DNA of 64,000 nt from Xenorhabdus budapestensis (GTDB lineage: Bacteria > Pseudomonadota > Gammaproteobacteria > Enterobacterales > Enterobacteriaceae). This document shows, piece after piece, positions 30,412 through 41,972 of this stretch. Each line of letters opens with the position of its first letter. Position 1 is the first letter of the stretch. The DNA is taken from contig NZ_NIBS01000006.1 of the NCBI RefSeq assembly GCF_002632465.1, positions 117,843 to 181,842 on the forward strand. The letters are read 5' to 3'. Position numbers and translations under genes: made by a program. The notes under the pieces are model-generated. The model worked only from the letters and a program-made list of their open reading frames with translations, made no database searches and was not told where the DNA came from.

Positions 30412-31170
30412 TCAGTTCCCTTCATCTACAACCTTTGTCACTACACAAGTATTATCACTACAGTTGAATGTTAACTGTGGACGTCCACCATAATCATTGA
30501 CATAAGTCAGTACCGGTTGATTACCGAATGAACTAACCGTTCCTCCCAGTTTGTCACTGCTTTTTGGCGCCAGCATGAAAGGTTTAAAACCGTCTACACT
30601 TTTACCATTTATCTTATTCGAAGCTTCTGAAATCGTGATGTAATAAGGTGTTGGATTGTTCACCACATATTGGTTTCCCTGACGGCTTAAGGTCAGTTTT
30701 TCCTGCCACGGGTTATCATGATCAATACGACGTGCGATAACTGCCTCCGGGCGGTAGAACAATTTGATTTTCGTCTGTAAAGCTATTTGCAAAACATTTG
30801 GTTTCCCACTGCGCGGTGGTATTTCACGAACATTGAAATAAAACAAACTTTCTCTATCTTGTGGCAATTGGGCCACTGCTGGCAGTGTCTGGATCTTGAT
30901 TTGGCTCTTCGCTCCAGCTTCAACACGCTGCACAGGGGGAATAACGACGAGTGGGCTGTTGATCTTATTTCCCTTATCATCTTCAAACCATGCCTGTGCT
31001 AAATGCGGCAAATCAAGATGTTGATTTTCAATATTCAGGCTGACCGATTTTTCATTTCCATTAAAAATAACACGGGTACGATCCAATGCTATCGCCGCCA
31101 TTGCCTGATGCACTGACATTGAACTTGTTACCGTTATAGCCGCTATCATTAGAATTTTTTTCAGTTTCAT
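30412..31170 (-). CDS. mrxD: Periplasmic fimbrial chaperone, PapD family (MrxD-like)
   Basis: A signal peptide (cut near QAMAA) is followed by two immunoglobulin-like domains. The family block FYFNVREIPPRSGKPNVLQIA near residue 115 is diagnostic (written here in part: FNVREIPP). KIKLFYRP follows. The length is 252 residues. It caps pilin subunits in the periplasm by donor-strand complementation and hands them to the usher encoded upstream. Confidence 0.93.
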   Translation of the reverse strand: MKLKKILMIAAITVTSSMSVHQAMAAIALDRTRVIFNGNEKSVSLNIENQHLDLPHLAQAWFEDDKGNKINSPLVVIPPVQRVEAGAKSQIKIQTLPAVAQLPQDRESLFYFNVREIPPRSGKPNVLQIALQTKIKLFYRPEAVIARRIDHDNPWQEKLTLSRQGNQYVVNNPTPYYITISEASNKINGKSVDGFKPFMLAPKSSDKLGGTVSSFGNQPVLTYVNDYGGRPQLTFNCSDNTCVVTKVVDEGN

Positions 31171-31302
31171 AGTGTCATCTGCTTATGCTCAAAAAAGATC
31201 ATATTTATATTGCTGGTGCCGACTAATATCGGTATACCTATGCCAAATAAAGCAATGCAATACTCTATTAAAGATCAATTAAATGGATTTTTTTATTACA
31301 TT

Positions 31303-33972
31303 TTATTTATCTTCATCTTTTAAAAACTGACAAGGTAACAAAAATGCAGTTAAATAATCTGCCGAAATTTCATCTGGCACGGTAATCTCACATTGAGCAC
31401 GTCCATCCCAGTACACCTTCAGTTTTTCACCTTTGTTCATTCCGGTCAGATAGGCATATCCGTCATCATTTACAATCCCAATTTCCCGTTGGCTTTCATT
31501 AACAACAGATGCCCCAAAAGGTGGAAATGAACCATCAGGCAAACGAACAGTTGTCATAGCTTTGAGCCCTGATATAACCTGGAATTTACGATAGCCAATC
31601 GCGCCTTCCGTCAATGTTGCCAATTGAACAGAGCGCAACGCCTCTACATCGTCCGGCAATTTGTCTAAGTCAATATTTGCGGTATTACGGTAGTAATTGT
31701 TTACATCTGCCAGCACGGCTTTACCAAAATGGTTGGTATATACTGCCGAACCGAATGCGCGGACAGGAACATTGCGAACACCTTCTGTATCCACCATCAG
31801 CCGGGTTGCGCCAGGCATATTAGTGCGATGCAAAACTGCACCATTGGCAGTGACAGTGACTCCCCCTTGCAAGCCAAGTGCTGCGGTAGTATTGCCACCA
31901 TTCTGATAACTGGCGCTGGCAGTCAGCAATGCCCGATCACCATAGTGGGTGTAATAACCATTTGCTGATGCCTTACCATGAATGTTAGTACCTGCTGATA
32001 TGCGATAGTTACTGCGATCATCAATACGCTCAAAATAACCCACCGAATGGGAATTTCCTTGACGATTGGCCATTCCGTTATAGCTGAGTGTGCTACTTTC
32101 TCCCCACGGAATAGAAAGATTCAGATACATACCGTCATCTTTTTTATTGTCAAAATTGTTACGGTAGGCTGACAGGTTCACATTGATATTTTTATAACGT
32201 CCAATATCAATATATTTAGACAGGGAGACGTTATAGTGATCGTTTGCTGACCGATTCCAATAAGTCTGATGGCTATAGCTGAGGTAAGCACTGAGACCAA
32301 TATCTGTAAACTGTTTATTGAACATCACGGTATACATCTCTTTTCCACTATCGGAAGAAACGTTGCGATAGCGGCGATCGATATATTGCCCCATGTTCAT
32401 AAAGTTACGTTCAGAGAAACGATACCCAGCAAAAGTCACCTGGCTGTTGTATTGATCAAAACGTTTCGAGTAACTGAAACGATAAGATCCCCCCGTAAGG
32501 GTTTTGTTCTCTCTAGGCAATTTTGCCCTTGATTCCGTCACATCAAACGACAATGCACCCAACACCATCAAGTCACGACCAATCCCCAGTGATAAAGCGT
32601 TGTAGTCACCTGATCCCAAAAAACCACCATACAATGACCAGCCGTTATTGATCCCCCAGGAAAATTCTCCGAGACCAAAGGCCGGCCCTTCACGACGATG
32701 CTTATCATTGGTAGATTGCCCACCAACCAGCTTGTATTGCACACGTCCGGGACGTGTCAGGTAAGGGATCGTTGCGGTGTTAACCTGAAACTGCTGTACA
32801 CTTCCATCCTGCTCTTCAACTCTGACATCCAAAGCGCCTGACACTGCATCACTGAGATCCTGGATGCGGAATGGCCCTGACGCAACCTGAGTTTCATACA
32901 ATACTCTCCCCATTTGGCTAACCGTCACCTTGGCATTGGTTCTCGCGACACCTGTAACTTCAGGGGCATAGCCACGTAAGTTCGGTGGTAACATATTCTC
33001 ATCAGTTACCAAACTGATACCGGTATAACGGAAGCTATCAAAGAGATTAGAATTGAGGTAATCCTCTCCCAACGTTAACTTTGCTTCTAAACCAGGAAGT
33101 GCACGATACAGGTAGTAACGACTCCAATCCCAATCGCGGCGCTCTTTGCCACCTGATCGATGTGAGTTATCTGCGTCATCATGTTTGGTCTTGAAACGAT
33201 GATATCTGGCCTGCCAGTCAGCCCGAAAACGCCATGCACCAACATTCATGCCCGCCGTTCCGTTAGCACTGATCTGTTGGTTATTACGACCACCGGTCGG
33301 TTTCGATGTTTGCGCATTAACGTTATAGTCAAACAATAATCCGGTTATCCCCTCATCCCAACGGGAAGGAGGATCCCAATCCGGCAAGTTATATTCCAGA
33401 TAGATTTTAGGAACAATCAGATACAGCGTATAAGTGGCCAACTCCCCCCTTGCTGACATGCCCGGCAGTGTATTGAGATCAAGACATTTTCCTTCATTCT
33501 GCCAACCTAATTTTTCTGCCCACTTTGGTTTAAGAGCAATTTGTTTGACTAATTCGGGGGATATACAAGCTTCACTACCTTTAGAATCATCAGCCGAAGC
33601 AATAAAATCGATAGAATAGATATCCGGAAATTCCTCCTTATTCATCCGAACAGCCATCATATAATTCCCCGGCATGATATAACCTGCCCGAGAGAACTGT
33701 TCTAAATTAATATTGCCGCGTTCACTGATATCCAGAGCATCAATATTGAATTCAATTGGCTTAGAATAGGCGATCTGAATACCAGATACCGCAAACAATA
33801 TCAAAGCAGAAAGAGGTTTAATTCCAGATATTAAATGTTCTATTTGTATTTTATTTGTTATCTTATTTTTATTAATCACGTATTTTTTATTAAAGGTGTT
33901 TTTCCTATTACTGTTCTTTTTTTTATTAATATAAGAAAAATAATGATTCATAGAATCTGAAAACAAAGCCAT
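31303..33972 (-). CDS. mrxC: Outer-membrane fimbrial usher, PapC family (MrxC-like)
   Basis: The usher forms the outer-membrane pore for pilus assembly. Visible are the N-terminal chaperone-binding domain (EFNIDALDISERGNINLEQF), a long beta-barrel region with YKLVGGQS and GYRFSERNF-type strands, and the plug/C-terminal domains ending with a Cys pair (CEITVPDE...LLPCQFL). The frame is 889 residues, with an unusual 45-residue Lys/Asn-rich N-terminal extension before the hydrophobic signal core (LSALILFAVSGIQIAYS). An extended signal peptide or a later start are alternatives; ATGs are at 33972 and 33951. Confidence 0.92.
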   Translation of the reverse strand: MALFSDSMNHYFSYINKKKNSNRKNTFNKKYVINKNKITNKIQIEHLISGIKPLSALILFAVSGIQIAYSKPIEFNIDALDISERGNINLEQFSRAGYIMPGNYMMAVRMNKEEFPDIYSIDFIASADDSKGSEACISPELVKQIALKPKWAEKLGWQNEGKCLDLNTLPGMSARGELATYTLYLIVPKIYLEYNLPDWDPPSRWDEGITGLLFDYNVNAQTSKPTGGRNNQQISANGTAGMNVGAWRFRADWQARYHRFKTKHDDADNSHRSGGKERRDWDWSRYYLYRALPGLEAKLTLGEDYLNSNLFDSFRYTGISLVTDENMLPPNLRGYAPEVTGVARTNAKVTVSQMGRVLYETQVASGPFRIQDLSDAVSGALDVRVEEQDGSVQQFQVNTATIPYLTRPGRVQYKLVGGQSTNDKHRREGPAFGLGEFSWGINNGWSLYGGFLGSGDYNALSLGIGRDLMVLGALSFDVTESRAKLPRENKTLTGGSYRFSYSKRFDQYNSQVTFAGYRFSERNFMNMGQYIDRRYRNVSSDSGKEMYTVMFNKQFTDIGLSAYLSYSHQTYWNRSANDHYNVSLSKYIDIGRYKNINVNLSAYRNNFDNKKDDGMYLNLSIPWGESSTLSYNGMANRQGNSHSVGYFERIDDRSNYRISAGTNIHGKASANGYYTHYGDRALLTASASYQNGGNTTAALGLQGGVTVTANGAVLHRTNMPGATRLMVDTEGVRNVPVRAFGSAVYTNHFGKAVLADVNNYYRNTANIDLDKLPDDVEALRSVQLATLTEGAIGYRKFQVISGLKAMTTVRLPDGSFPPFGASVVNESQREIGIVNDDGYAYLTGMNKGEKLKVYWDGRAQCEITVPDEISADYLTAFLLPCQFLKDEDK

Positions 33973-34560
33973 AACATCCTCTGAGCAATGAATCGTTAAT
34001 AACCCAATTTGAATTTAGCTGTTACCTGATACTGCCAAGTCTGTATGCGTATAGGACTATCGCCTAATAGATCGCATCATTAAAGTTCATCGCTCTCACT
34101 TGAGGATCCTACAGATACCGGGGATTGCAGAGGTAACCACATGCACTGCTTATCCGTAATATATTACGTTCTCTGTTTGTGATTCACTGAATTACCGTAT
34201 AGCGGGAAGTAGAGGAAACATGTCACCATCGGTAGCCATTAAAAATTAGTTAAAATGGCAAAATATCTTTATTTTCCGAATACCACCAATAGAGAACACC
34301 ATAGATTAAATCAATAAAAAAGGGTATTTCAAATTACTTCTATGGGAATAGTTATATTAATGCCATACTCTGTTGACTCAATTGACAATAATATTGATTT
34401 ATATCAATAAGAAAAAGCACATTACAGAATATTCTAATCACGTCCTGCTAGCATATTAGTTCCCAGAAATACCCTAAATACGCTATCAAGAAACCCAGTA
34501 AATCAATAGCAATGAATTTCCTGATGTTCAATTACCAAAATTATCTAGTCAGTAAAAATA
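33973..34560. other. 588-bp gap between the pilin and usher genes
   Basis: No ORF can be supported. It holds a perfect 14-bp palindrome CGTAATATATTACG (34155-34168) and a small GCCATT/AATGGC stem near 34232-34258. Proteus has mrpB at this place, and the gap is close to a pilin gene in length. The gap may also hold an attenuating hairpin that keeps the pilin more abundant than the usher. Confidence 0.5.
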
Positions 34561-35097
34561 TTACTGATAGTTTAATGTAAAGTTAGCAATAGCAGTGAAG
34601 TTACCAGGGACAACTGAGTTCTCACCTTTCTCATCACTCAAGTTAGTACCTTGCAGGTGTGCTGCGAACTGCAGATCATTGTTACCTTCGTGCAGAGAAA
34701 GTAGTTTACTTGCTGTTCCCAGAGGCAGTCTGTTATTACCAGCATCAGTAATAGCAATTGCCGCGCCTTTTGCTGTTCCTTCAATACCTAAATAACCAGA
34801 CTCACCACTAGCCATAGAGCCAGTGAAAGTAGTTTCTACACCTTTCAGCGTCTGTGTAGTGCAGTTTTCTAATTCAATTTTGAAAAACTTAGATTCTGAA
34901 CGCCCTTGCTTTTTCAAGATGTGGCTGGAAACAGCCCCCATATCAACTTCAACATTGGTATTTTTAATTGAACAAGGTGCATCAATGATAGAACCAGTAA
35001 ATGTAACCGTACCATTACCTTGGTTAGCCGCATTTGCAGCACCTGTAGTTAAAGCCACACCAAAACCTAAAATCATTGCCAATTTATTCATTTTCAT
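34561..35097 (-). CDS. mrxA: Major fimbrial subunit (MrxA-like pilin)
   Basis: A 178-residue type 1/MR-P class pilin. The signal peptide MKMNKLAMILGFGVALTTG ends near NAAN. The two conserved cysteines lie in SIIDAPCSI and LENCTTQTL. The C-terminal beta-zipper is FTAIANFTLNYQ. X. nematophila MrxA has been described as a pilin with haemocyte-damaging activity (recalled literature). Whether this protein shares it cannot be seen from sequence. It is transcribed first, with a long AT-rich upstream region. Confidence 0.9.
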   Translation of the reverse strand: MKMNKLAMILGFGVALTTGAANAANQGNGTVTFTGSIIDAPCSIKNTNVEVDMGAVSSHILKKQGRSESKFFKIELENCTTQTLKGVETTFTGSMASGESGYLGIEGTAKGAAIAITDAGNNRLPLGTASKLLSLHEGNNDLQFAAHLQGTNLSDEKGENSVVPGNFTAIANFTLNYQ

Positions 35098-35760
35098 AAT
35101 CGAATTTATACCTTTTAATTAAAAAATGACAGACTGATATACAAAGAGAAACCGAAGTACAGAAATTAATTTCTGATACTCAGAATAATTACTATTTAGT
35201 TTTTTGACAGATAGCTTGACTGATTCAAATAAACCAAACCGGCTGTATCATTCTACACAAAAATCCTTAAGTCAAATTTCAGCTGATAAAACTGGCAATG
35301 CTCCTTAACTGCGTATGAAATATGAGTTTTTATCAAAAAGCATCGATAAGAAGTAGTATATTTTACTGTCAATTTTGTGAATTTGGGTTATTTTCCTAAA
35401 TTATATCGAACAAAGATGAATAGTTCAGGATCTTAGTTTGTGTGTTTTTATTGAGCAACTTTATCTTTCCGAAAAAATAGTTATATAATTATATCAAGAT
35501 AATTATTAAATATAGTTTTTACTATTGTCTTTATGGCTTATATCAAAATAAAAACAAACCATTTATCCAATCCATACAATTAACAAGCTAATTATAATAT
35601 AATTAAATCATTATTTTTTATTTAACAGATTTATTTTTTGTTAAATTAATTTTTCCATTCTTTTTACAGGTAAATTAATGTGAAATGAAATGGCAACTGA
35701 ATAAATAGATGAGAATCATTTTTAACCGATCTGTTCAAATAATGTATTAATTTGAGCAAC
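35098..35760. promoter_or_regulatory. mrxA upstream control region
   Basis: The stretch is very AT-rich and has no gene. A perfect 16-bp palindrome CAGAAATTAATTTCTG lies at 35160-35175, 63-78 bases upstream of mrxA, and looks operator-like. I found no long inverted repeats flanking an invertible promoter, unlike the Proteus mrp switch. No recombinase gene is nearby. Confidence 0.5.
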
Positions 35761-35800
35761 AAAAAAGCTCTCCCCATTATTGAGAAGAGCTTTTATTTTT
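35761..35800 (-). terminator. deo operon terminator
   Basis: AAAAGCTCT and AGAGCTTTT pair around a 14-base loop. On the minus strand a run of six T follows. It lies just after deoD. Confidence 0.85.
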
Positions 35801-35829
35801 AATCAGGAGATAAAATTACTTAGGCTTTT

Positions 35830-36546
35830 TTAATTATCACCCAACAAAATAGACTCAAGTGCAATTTCAATCATGTCATTAAACGTTGTCTGACGCTCTT
35901 CAGCGGTAGTTTTCTCACCTGTGCGAATATGGTCAGAAACAGTACAGATCGCCAGTGCTTTTGCACCAAATTCGGCTGCAACACCGTAAATACCTGCTGC
36001 TTCCATTTCAATACCCAAAATACCATATTTTTCCATTATATCAAACATTTGTAGGTCAGGGGTATAAAACAGATCTATAGAGAAAAGATTGCCAACACGT
36101 GCGTTGATATTTTTCGCTTTAGCTGCATCAACCGCATTACGAACCAAATCAAAATCGGCGATTGCCGCGAAGTCATGATCTTTAAAACGCACACGGTTGA
36201 CTTTGGAATCAGTGCAAGCCCCCATACCAATCACAACATCACGAATTTTAATGTCTTCACTCACTGCGCCACAGGAGCCAATGCGAATAATCTTTTTGAC
36301 ACCAAATTCGGTGATCAATTCTTTCACATAAATGGAACAGGATGGAATGCCCATTCCGTGTCCCATCACTGAAATGCGACGGCCTTTGTAAGTACCAGTG
36401 AAACCCAGCATACCACGGACATCGTTAACCTGACGGGCATCTTCTAAAAAGGTTTCCGCAATATATTTTGCACGTAGTGGATCACCTGGCATCAGAACAA
36501 CATCAGCAAAATCGCCCATCTCAGCATTAATATGTGGAGTAGCCAT
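35830..36546 (-). CDS. deoD: Purine nucleoside phosphorylase DeoD-type
   Basis: DeoD phosphorolyses purine nucleosides to base and ribose-1-phosphate. The N-terminus [20 protein letters not shown] and the phosphate loop [12 protein letters not shown], with IRIGSCGAV, are typical of hexameric bacterial PNP. I start at ATG 36546, which has AAGGAA 8 bases upstream and gives 238 residues. The frame is open 96 bases further, but that lies in the deoB-deoD gap. Last gene of deoCABD. Confidence 0.96.
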   Translation of the reverse strand: MATPHINAEMGDFADVVLMPGDPLRAKYIAETFLEDARQVNDVRGMLGFTGTYKGRRISVMGHGMGIPSCSIYVKELITEFGVKKIIRIGSCGAVSEDIKIRDVVIGMGACTDSKVNRVRFKDHDFAAIADFDLVRNAVDAAKAKNINARVGNLFSIDLFYTPDLQMFDIMEKYGILGIEMEAAGIYGVAAEFGAKALAICTVSDHIRTGEKTTAEERQTTFNDMIEIALESILLGDN

Positions 36547-36622
36547 AAATCTATTCCTTGTTTTTATTACGTAGTTAAAAATAGGTAAATATCGAGGCAG
36601 CCAATAGCTGCCCCCAGAAAAA

Positions 36623-37846
36623 TCAGAACATCGCTTTACCATAGTCCATTGGTGTCAGGTCGAAATATTTCGCCACTGTCTGACCAATGTCAGCAAATGT
36701 TTCACGATGCCCCAATGAGCCAGGTTTCACTTTTGGCCCATAAACCAGCACTGGAATATGCTCACGAGTATGATCTGTGCCTGGCCAGGTCGGGTCACAA
36801 CCATGGTCAGCCGTCAGGATCAGAATGTCATCTTCTTTAACCTGCTTCAGCATTTCCGGCAAGCGGCGGTCGAATAGTTCAAGCGCTGCCGCATAACCTG
36901 CCACATCACGGCGATGACCATAAGATGAGTCAAAATCAACAAAATTGGTAAACACAATTGTGTTATCCCCGGCCTGTTCCATTTCAACCAATGAAGCATC
37001 AAACAAAGCATCAATCCCTGTTGCCTTGACTTTTTTGGTAATACCAACATTAGCGTAAATATCCGCTATCTTGCCAATGGAAACCACTTCGCCCTGTTTC
37101 TCATCAACCAGTTTCTTCAGAATGGTTGGGGCAGGAGGCTCAACCGCCAAATCATGGCGATTACCGGTACGTTGGAAATCACCCGCTTTATCACCCACAA
37201 ACGGACGAGCAATAACACGACCGATGTTATAACCGCCAATATTCAGCTCTTCACGGGCGATCTCACATAATTCATACAGTTTATCCAAACCGAATGTTTC
37301 TTCATGGCAGGCAATCTGGAAAACGGAATCCGCAGAGGTATAGAAAATCGGCTTGCCGGTTTCCATGTGCTCTTCTCCCAGTTTGTCCAGAATAACTGTA
37401 CCGGAAGAGTGGCAATTGCCCAAATACCCTGGGAGATTAGCGCGCTCAACCAATTTATCCAGCAATTCCTGCGGAAAGCTGTTTTCTAAGTCCTGAAAAT
37501 AACCCCAGTCGAACAAAACCGGAACACCAGCAATTTCCCAATGACCTGATGGCGTGTCTTTACCAGAAGAAAGTTCACTTGCATAGCCATAGGCACCAAT
37601 AATGTCGGCATCTTTGTCTAAACCAATCGGGAAAGTTCCGCTGGACTCTTCTGCCGCTTTACCCAGCCCCAAGCGGCTCAAATTGGGCAACTTCAATAAT
37701 CCCTGACGACCGATATCAGCTTCACCACAGGCACATTGCTCCGCAATATGTCCTAAAGTGTTAGATCCTTTGTCACCAAATCTGTCTGCATCTGCACTCG
37801 CACCAATGCCAAAGGAATCCAATACCATGATGAATGTACGTTTCAT
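36623..37846 (-). CDS. deoB: Phosphopentomutase
   Basis: DeoB interconverts (deoxy)ribose-1-phosphate and -5-phosphate. It is a metalloenzyme of the alkaline-phosphatase superfamily. [19 protein letters not shown] supplies the first metal ligands, and [20 protein letters not shown] the second set. The start [15 protein letters not shown] (ATG 37846) matches E. coli and gives exactly 407 residues. Between deoA and deoD on the minus strand. Confidence 0.97.
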   Translation of the reverse strand: MKRTFIMVLDSFGIGASADADRFGDKGSNTLGHIAEQCACGEADIGRQGLLKLPNLSRLGLGKAAEESSGTFPIGLDKDADIIGAYGYASELSSGKDTPSGHWEIAGVPVLFDWGYFQDLENSFPQELLDKLVERANLPGYLGNCHSSGTVILDKLGEEHMETGKPIFYTSADSVFQIACHEETFGLDKLYELCEIAREELNIGGYNIGRVIARPFVGDKAGDFQRTGNRHDLAVEPPAPTILKKLVDEKQGEVVSIGKIADIYANVGITKKVKATGIDALFDASLVEMEQAGDNTIVFTNFVDFDSSYGHRRDVAGYAAALELFDRRLPEMLKQVKEDDILILTADHGCDPTWPGTDHTREHIPVLVYGPKVKPGSLGHRETFADIGQTVAKYFDLTPMDYGKAMF

Positions 37847-37925
37847 AATTTTCTCCTGCGTCAATTCACGCTATCAATGCGGAAACTGCCAGCTATTAAA
37901 ATCTATTTTCAGTGCTTATGTTGGT

Positions 37926-39308
37926 TTATCCACTGATATGACGATAAACCATCTGTGTGGTGACTTTCGTTTCTACATTTGATTCCGCTGCCAAAACATT
38001 CGTCTGTTGTAAAGCTTTCTGTTGTAGAACAAGCGACTTACGCACAGTCTCCGCCGCTGTATGCCACTCATCTTCACTATTGGCATGGATCGTCATCAGA
38101 GGGGTATCTGTGTTGACTTCTGAACCAAGTGCAATAATACCACTCAGTCCCACACTGTAATTAATCGTATCCGTAGCCTTACGACGGCCACCTCCTAACG
38201 CCACCACGGCCATACCTAATGCCCGGGTATCCATCTCTGTCACAATGCATTGTTTTTCAATAACACGCTTTTCAGCAAATACAGGTCTGCTGAAAGAGGC
38301 CGTCGGCAAATAATGAGTATAGTTTTCAACAAAATCGACCGGCCCTTTTTGGGCAGCAACCATACGTCCAAAAACTTCTGCTGCTTTACCACTGTCGAGA
38401 ACTGTCTGTAACTTACGATATGCAGTATCACGGTCTTCTGCCAATTTACCTGATACCAGCATTTCAGCAGCCAATGCCATAGTGACTTCAAATAACCGGG
38501 GATTACGGTATTCTCCCGTCAGAAACTGAACCGCTTCACGTACTTCCAGTGCATTACCCGCACTGGATGCCAGCACCTGATTCATATCGGTTAACAATGC
38601 GGTTGTTTTGCAACCCGCACCATTAGCTACCGCAACGATGGATTCCGCCAGTTGTTCCGATTGCTCATAAGTCGGCATAAATGCCCCGGAACCTACTTTC
38701 ACATCCATGACCAAGGCATCCAATCCCTCAGCCAATTTTTTGCCCAGAATAGAGGCGGTAATCAGCGGAATAGCGTCAACAGTAGCAGTAATATCACGTG
38801 TTGCATAAAAACGCTTATCCGCAGGTGCCAATGAATGAGTCTGACCGATAATCGCAATGCCAACATCCCGGATAATGTCACGGAAACGATGTTCATCAGG
38901 GAAGATGTCAAAACCGGGGATGGATTCTAATTTATCCAACGTTCCTCCGGTATGCCCCAGTCCGCGCCCTGAGATCATCGGGACATAACCTCCACATGCT
39001 GCTACCATCGGCCCTAACATCAGGGATGTTACATCACCAACCCCGCCCGTCGAATGTTTATCAACAACCGGGCCATGCAAATTCAATTTATTCCAATCCA
39101 GAACTGTACCGGAATCACGTACTGCCAATGTTAAAGCAATACGTTCCTCCATCGTCATATCACGGAAATAGATGGTCATTGCTAATGCGGCGATTTGCCC
39201 TTCGGATACCGTGTTATCACACACTCCGTTAATAAAGAAACGGATTTCTTCTTCGCTCAGTGGATAACCATCTCGTTTTTTGCGAATAATTTCCTGTGCC
39301 AAAAACAA
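37926..39308 (-). CDS. deoA: Thymidine phosphorylase
   Basis: DeoA converts thymidine and phosphate to thymine and deoxyribose-1-phosphate. The family signature [17 protein letters not shown] lies near residue 85, with [20 protein letters not shown] following. The start is TTG at 39308, preceded by GGGAGGTAG; E. coli deoA also starts TTG. The length of 460 residues exceeds E. coli's 440, mainly through a short insertion after residue 360 and a longer C-terminus. Confidence 0.96.
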   Translation of the reverse strand: MFLAQEIIRKKRDGYPLSEEEIRFFINGVCDNTVSEGQIAALAMTIYFRDMTMEERIALTLAVRDSGTVLDWNKLNLHGPVVDKHSTGGVGDVTSLMLGPMVAACGGYVPMISGRGLGHTGGTLDKLESIPGFDIFPDEHRFRDIIRDVGIAIIGQTHSLAPADKRFYATRDITATVDAIPLITASILGKKLAEGLDALVMDVKVGSGAFMPTYEQSEQLAESIVAVANGAGCKTTALLTDMNQVLASSAGNALEVREAVQFLTGEYRNPRLFEVTMALAAEMLVSGKLAEDRDTAYRKLQTVLDSGKAAEVFGRMVAAQKGPVDFVENYTHYLPTASFSRPVFAEKRVIEKQCIVTEMDTRALGMAVVALGGGRRKATDTINYSVGLSGIIALGSEVNTDTPLMTIHANSEDEWHTAAETVRKSLVLQQKALQQTNVLAAESNVETKVTTQMVYRHISG

Positions 39309-39441
39309 AGCTACCTCCCAATCATCATTATTATCTGAAAAGAATGGCAGTAATGCACCTTATCTTAGCAAACCTTCAATATGTCGTTATTGATCTCAAT
39401 AACGACTGTTTTCAATAAATGATGGTTCTAAATAACGGTTT

Positions 39442-40221
39442 TCAGTAACTACTGCTTTGCTTTTGCCCCTGGTGCCCTAACGTTGTCAATAAGCTTCCCA
39501 ATAAACTGGAAGCACCAAAACGGAAATGGCGGGAATCTACCCATTTATCACCCATGATCCGATCTGCCAGAGCCAGATATTGTGCTGCTTCTTCTGCAGT
39601 ACGCACACCGCCCGCAGGTTTAAATCCAATAGTATCACCTACCCTCATATCACGGATGACACTGAGCATGATCTCTGCACTTTCCAGTGTCGCATTCACG
39701 GGTACTTTTCCGGTTGAAGTTTTAATAAAATCTGCTCCCGCTTTAATTGATATTTCAGATGCTTTGCGGATCAGATCAGCTTCTTTCAGTTCGCCGGTTT
39801 CAATAATAACTTTCAGCCAAACACCTACTTCAGCGCAGGCATCCTTGCAGGCCTTAACCAAGTCAAAACCAATTTGTTCGTTACCCGCCATCAATGCACG
39901 ATAAGGGAAAACAACGTCCACTTCATCTGCACCATAAGCAATGGCTGCACGGGTTTCCGCTAGTGCGATATCAATATCATCATTACCATGTGGGAAATTG
40001 GTAACAGTGGCAATACGAATGTCAGGTGTTCCTTGTTCACGTAATATTTTACGTGCAACCGGAATAAAACGTGGGTAGATACAGATGGCTGCGGTATGCC
40101 CTGCCGGACTATTCGCCTGATAACAAAGTGCCATCACTTTCTCATCAGTATCATCATCATTGAGTGTTGTTAAATCCATCAAACTCAGCGCACGCTGAGC
40201 AGCTGCGGTTAAATCGGTCAT
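39442..40221 (-). CDS. deoC: Deoxyribose-phosphate aldolase
   Basis: DeoC splits deoxyribose-5-phosphate into acetaldehyde and glyceraldehyde-3-phosphate. The Schiff-base lysine region [19 protein letters not shown] and the [16 protein letters not shown] block are clear. The ATG at 40221 with GGAGAG upstream gives 259 residues, as in E. coli. First gene of deoCABD. The tail SSY at the C-terminus includes the conserved Tyr. Confidence 0.97.
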   Translation of the reverse strand: MTDLTAAAQRALSLMDLTTLNDDDTDEKVMALCYQANSPAGHTAAICIYPRFIPVARKILREQGTPDIRIATVTNFPHGNDDIDIALAETRAAIAYGADEVDVVFPYRALMAGNEQIGFDLVKACKDACAEVGVWLKVIIETGELKEADLIRKASEISIKAGADFIKTSTGKVPVNATLESAEIMLSVIRDMRVGDTIGFKPAGGVRTAEEAAQYLALADRIMGDKWVDSRHFRFGASSLLGSLLTTLGHQGQKQSSSY

Positions 40222-40427
40222 AGAACTCTCCAACGGTATTATTGTGGCTCAATCAGTTCACACATTCTTTAAACGCTTATGTTGGCGAGCGGACTTGGTT
40301 CCTTGAAGATGTTGCGATGATTATATTCCCCCGCAACAACAGAGTTCCTTCTCTCCGCACATATTTCTTTAGTTTGTACTGCCCCCGACAGGCATCAGCT
40401 TAATCCATGAAATCTTAGAACATCATT

Positions 40428-40522
40428 ATTTGAACATGTCAACACACAATAATGAGTGTTTAAAATCACATTAATTGGATAAGAATTGCAACGATAATCA
40501 TTTCATTGTGAAATTAATCACA
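40428..40522 (-). promoter_or_regulatory. deo operon CRP(-CytR)-type promoter
   Basis: A perfect CRP core TGTGA-AATTAA-TCACA lies at 40507-40522. A half-matching site (AGTGT-N6-TCACA) lies at 40455-40470. Their centres are 52 bp apart, like CRP-2 and CRP-1 of E. coli deoP2 with CytR between. A -10-like TCAAAT on the minus strand at 40428-40433 puts the near site at about -41. A TTGACA/TCTAAG pair (40437-40442, 40414-40419) is an alternative promoter. Confidence 0.65.
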
Positions 40523-40542
40523 ATTATTAGCCTTAAGAAAAA

Positions 40543-40573
40543 TAAAATGCAGGTGAGATCAACTCACCTGCAT
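40543..40573 (-). terminator. nupC terminator
   Basis: ATGCAGGTGAG and CTCACCTGCAT form a perfect 11-bp stem with a 5-base loop. On the minus strand it is followed by TTTATTTTTC. It lies 41 bases after nupC. Confidence 0.88.
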
Positions 40574-40613
40574 CCAATTTAGTATACGTTTCCTAATCAG
40601 ATTTCTCTAATTA

Positions 40614-41891
40614 TTATAGAGAAAAGAAGAATCCGGCGATTGTGGCACTCATCAGGTTAGAGAGTGAGCCAGCCAATACGGCTTTCAGACCAAAACGCGC
40701 AATGTCACCACGGCGGTTTGGCGCCATACCACCCAGACCACCGAGTAGAACGGCAACAGAAGACAAATTAGCAAAGCCACACAGTGCGAAAGAAATAATC
40801 GCTTTGGTGTGATCAGAAAGTACCTGCAAACCCGCTGCTTTAACTACGTCATCTGGTTTCAGATATTCACCAAAGTTCATGAATGCGACGAATTCATTAA
40901 CAACCAATTTCTGTCCAATGAAAGAACCCGCAACTGTTGCTTCATGCCACGGTATACCAATCAGATAAGCAATTGGCGCAAACACCCAGCCCAGAACCAG
41001 TTCCATCGACAATTGAGGATAACTGAACCAACCACCGATGCCACCTAGCATACCATTCAACAAAGCAATCAATGCAGTAAATGCCAACAACATTGCACCT
41101 ACATTCAGAGCTAACTGCATACCGGATGCCGCACCAGATGCCGCCGCATCGATAATATTAGCCGGACGCTCTTCAGCAGTAACCAGAGACATTGCATCAA
41201 CAGTATCGTGTGTTTTTTCAGTTTCTGGCACCATCAGTTTTGCAAACAAGAGGCCACCCGGTGCTGCCATGAATGAAGCTGCGATCAGGTATTCCAATGG
41301 AACGCCCATGGATGCGTAGCCTGCCAATACAGAGCCTGCTACAGAAGCCAGACCACCACACATAACAGCAAATAGTTCAGATTGAGTCATGGTCGCGATA
41401 TAAGGACGAACAACCAGAGGGGCTTCAGTCTGACCTACGAAAATATTCGCTGTTGCGGACAGAGACTCTGTACGTGATGTTCCCAACAATTTTTGCAAAC
41501 CACCACCAAGAACTTTGATGATAAACTGCATAACGCCGATGTAATACAGAACTGCAATCAGAGAAGAGAAGAAAACAATGACCGGCAGAACACGCAGAGC
41601 AAAAATAAAGCCGCCGCCGCCGAACAGTTCAAACATTTTGTCAGAAACCAATCCACCAAAGATAAAATCAGTTCCCTTCTGACCATATCCGATTACATTG
41701 GAAACACCTTTTGACATTCCGCCCAGAATGTCTTTACCTGCCGGCACATAAAGTACAAATGCCCCAATAGCTACCTGAATAAGAAAGGCGCCGAGGACAG
41801 TACGGATTTTAATAGCTCGGTAATTACTGGAGAAAAGTACTGCGATAAAAATCAGCACTACCATCCCTATCAGGCTCATAATGAGTTGCAT
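40614..41891 (-). CDS. nupC: Concentrative nucleoside transporter, NupC family
   Basis: A 425-residue inner-membrane CNT transporter that imports nucleosides with a proton or sodium. The CNT signature [20 protein letters not shown] lies near residue 165. [10 protein letters not shown] and [18 protein letters not shown] mark the C-terminal half. Multiple hydrophobic helices are present. It is slightly longer than E. coli NupC (400), closer to NupX in length, so the exact ortholog is uncertain. It lies upstream of deo in the same direction with its own terminator and promoter. Confidence 0.9.
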   Translation of the reverse strand: MQLIMSLIGMVVLIFIAVLFSSNYRAIKIRTVLGAFLIQVAIGAFVLYVPAGKDILGGMSKGVSNVIGYGQKGTDFIFGGLVSDKMFELFGGGGFIFALRVLPVIVFFSSLIAVLYYIGVMQFIIKVLGGGLQKLLGTSRTESLSATANIFVGQTEAPLVVRPYIATMTQSELFAVMCGGLASVAGSVLAGYASMGVPLEYLIAASFMAAPGGLLFAKLMVPETEKTHDTVDAMSLVTAEERPANIIDAAASGAASGMQLALNVGAMLLAFTALIALLNGMLGGIGGWFSYPQLSMELVLGWVFAPIAYLIGIPWHEATVAGSFIGQKLVVNEFVAFMNFGEYLKPDDVVKAAGLQVLSDHTKAIISFALCGFANLSSVAVLLGGLGGMAPNRRGDIARFGLKAVLAGSLSNLMSATIAGFFFSL

Positions 41892-41972
41892 TGGAAGAGT
41901 CCCTGTTCACTAATTGAATTAAAAATATGTCAGTTATTTTGTGAGTTCCTACTGACACTGTGTGTGGGGGCG

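Noticed and set aside
35098..35760. Invertible fimbrial promoter
   Set aside because: No pair of long inverted repeats was found, and there is no recombinase nearby.
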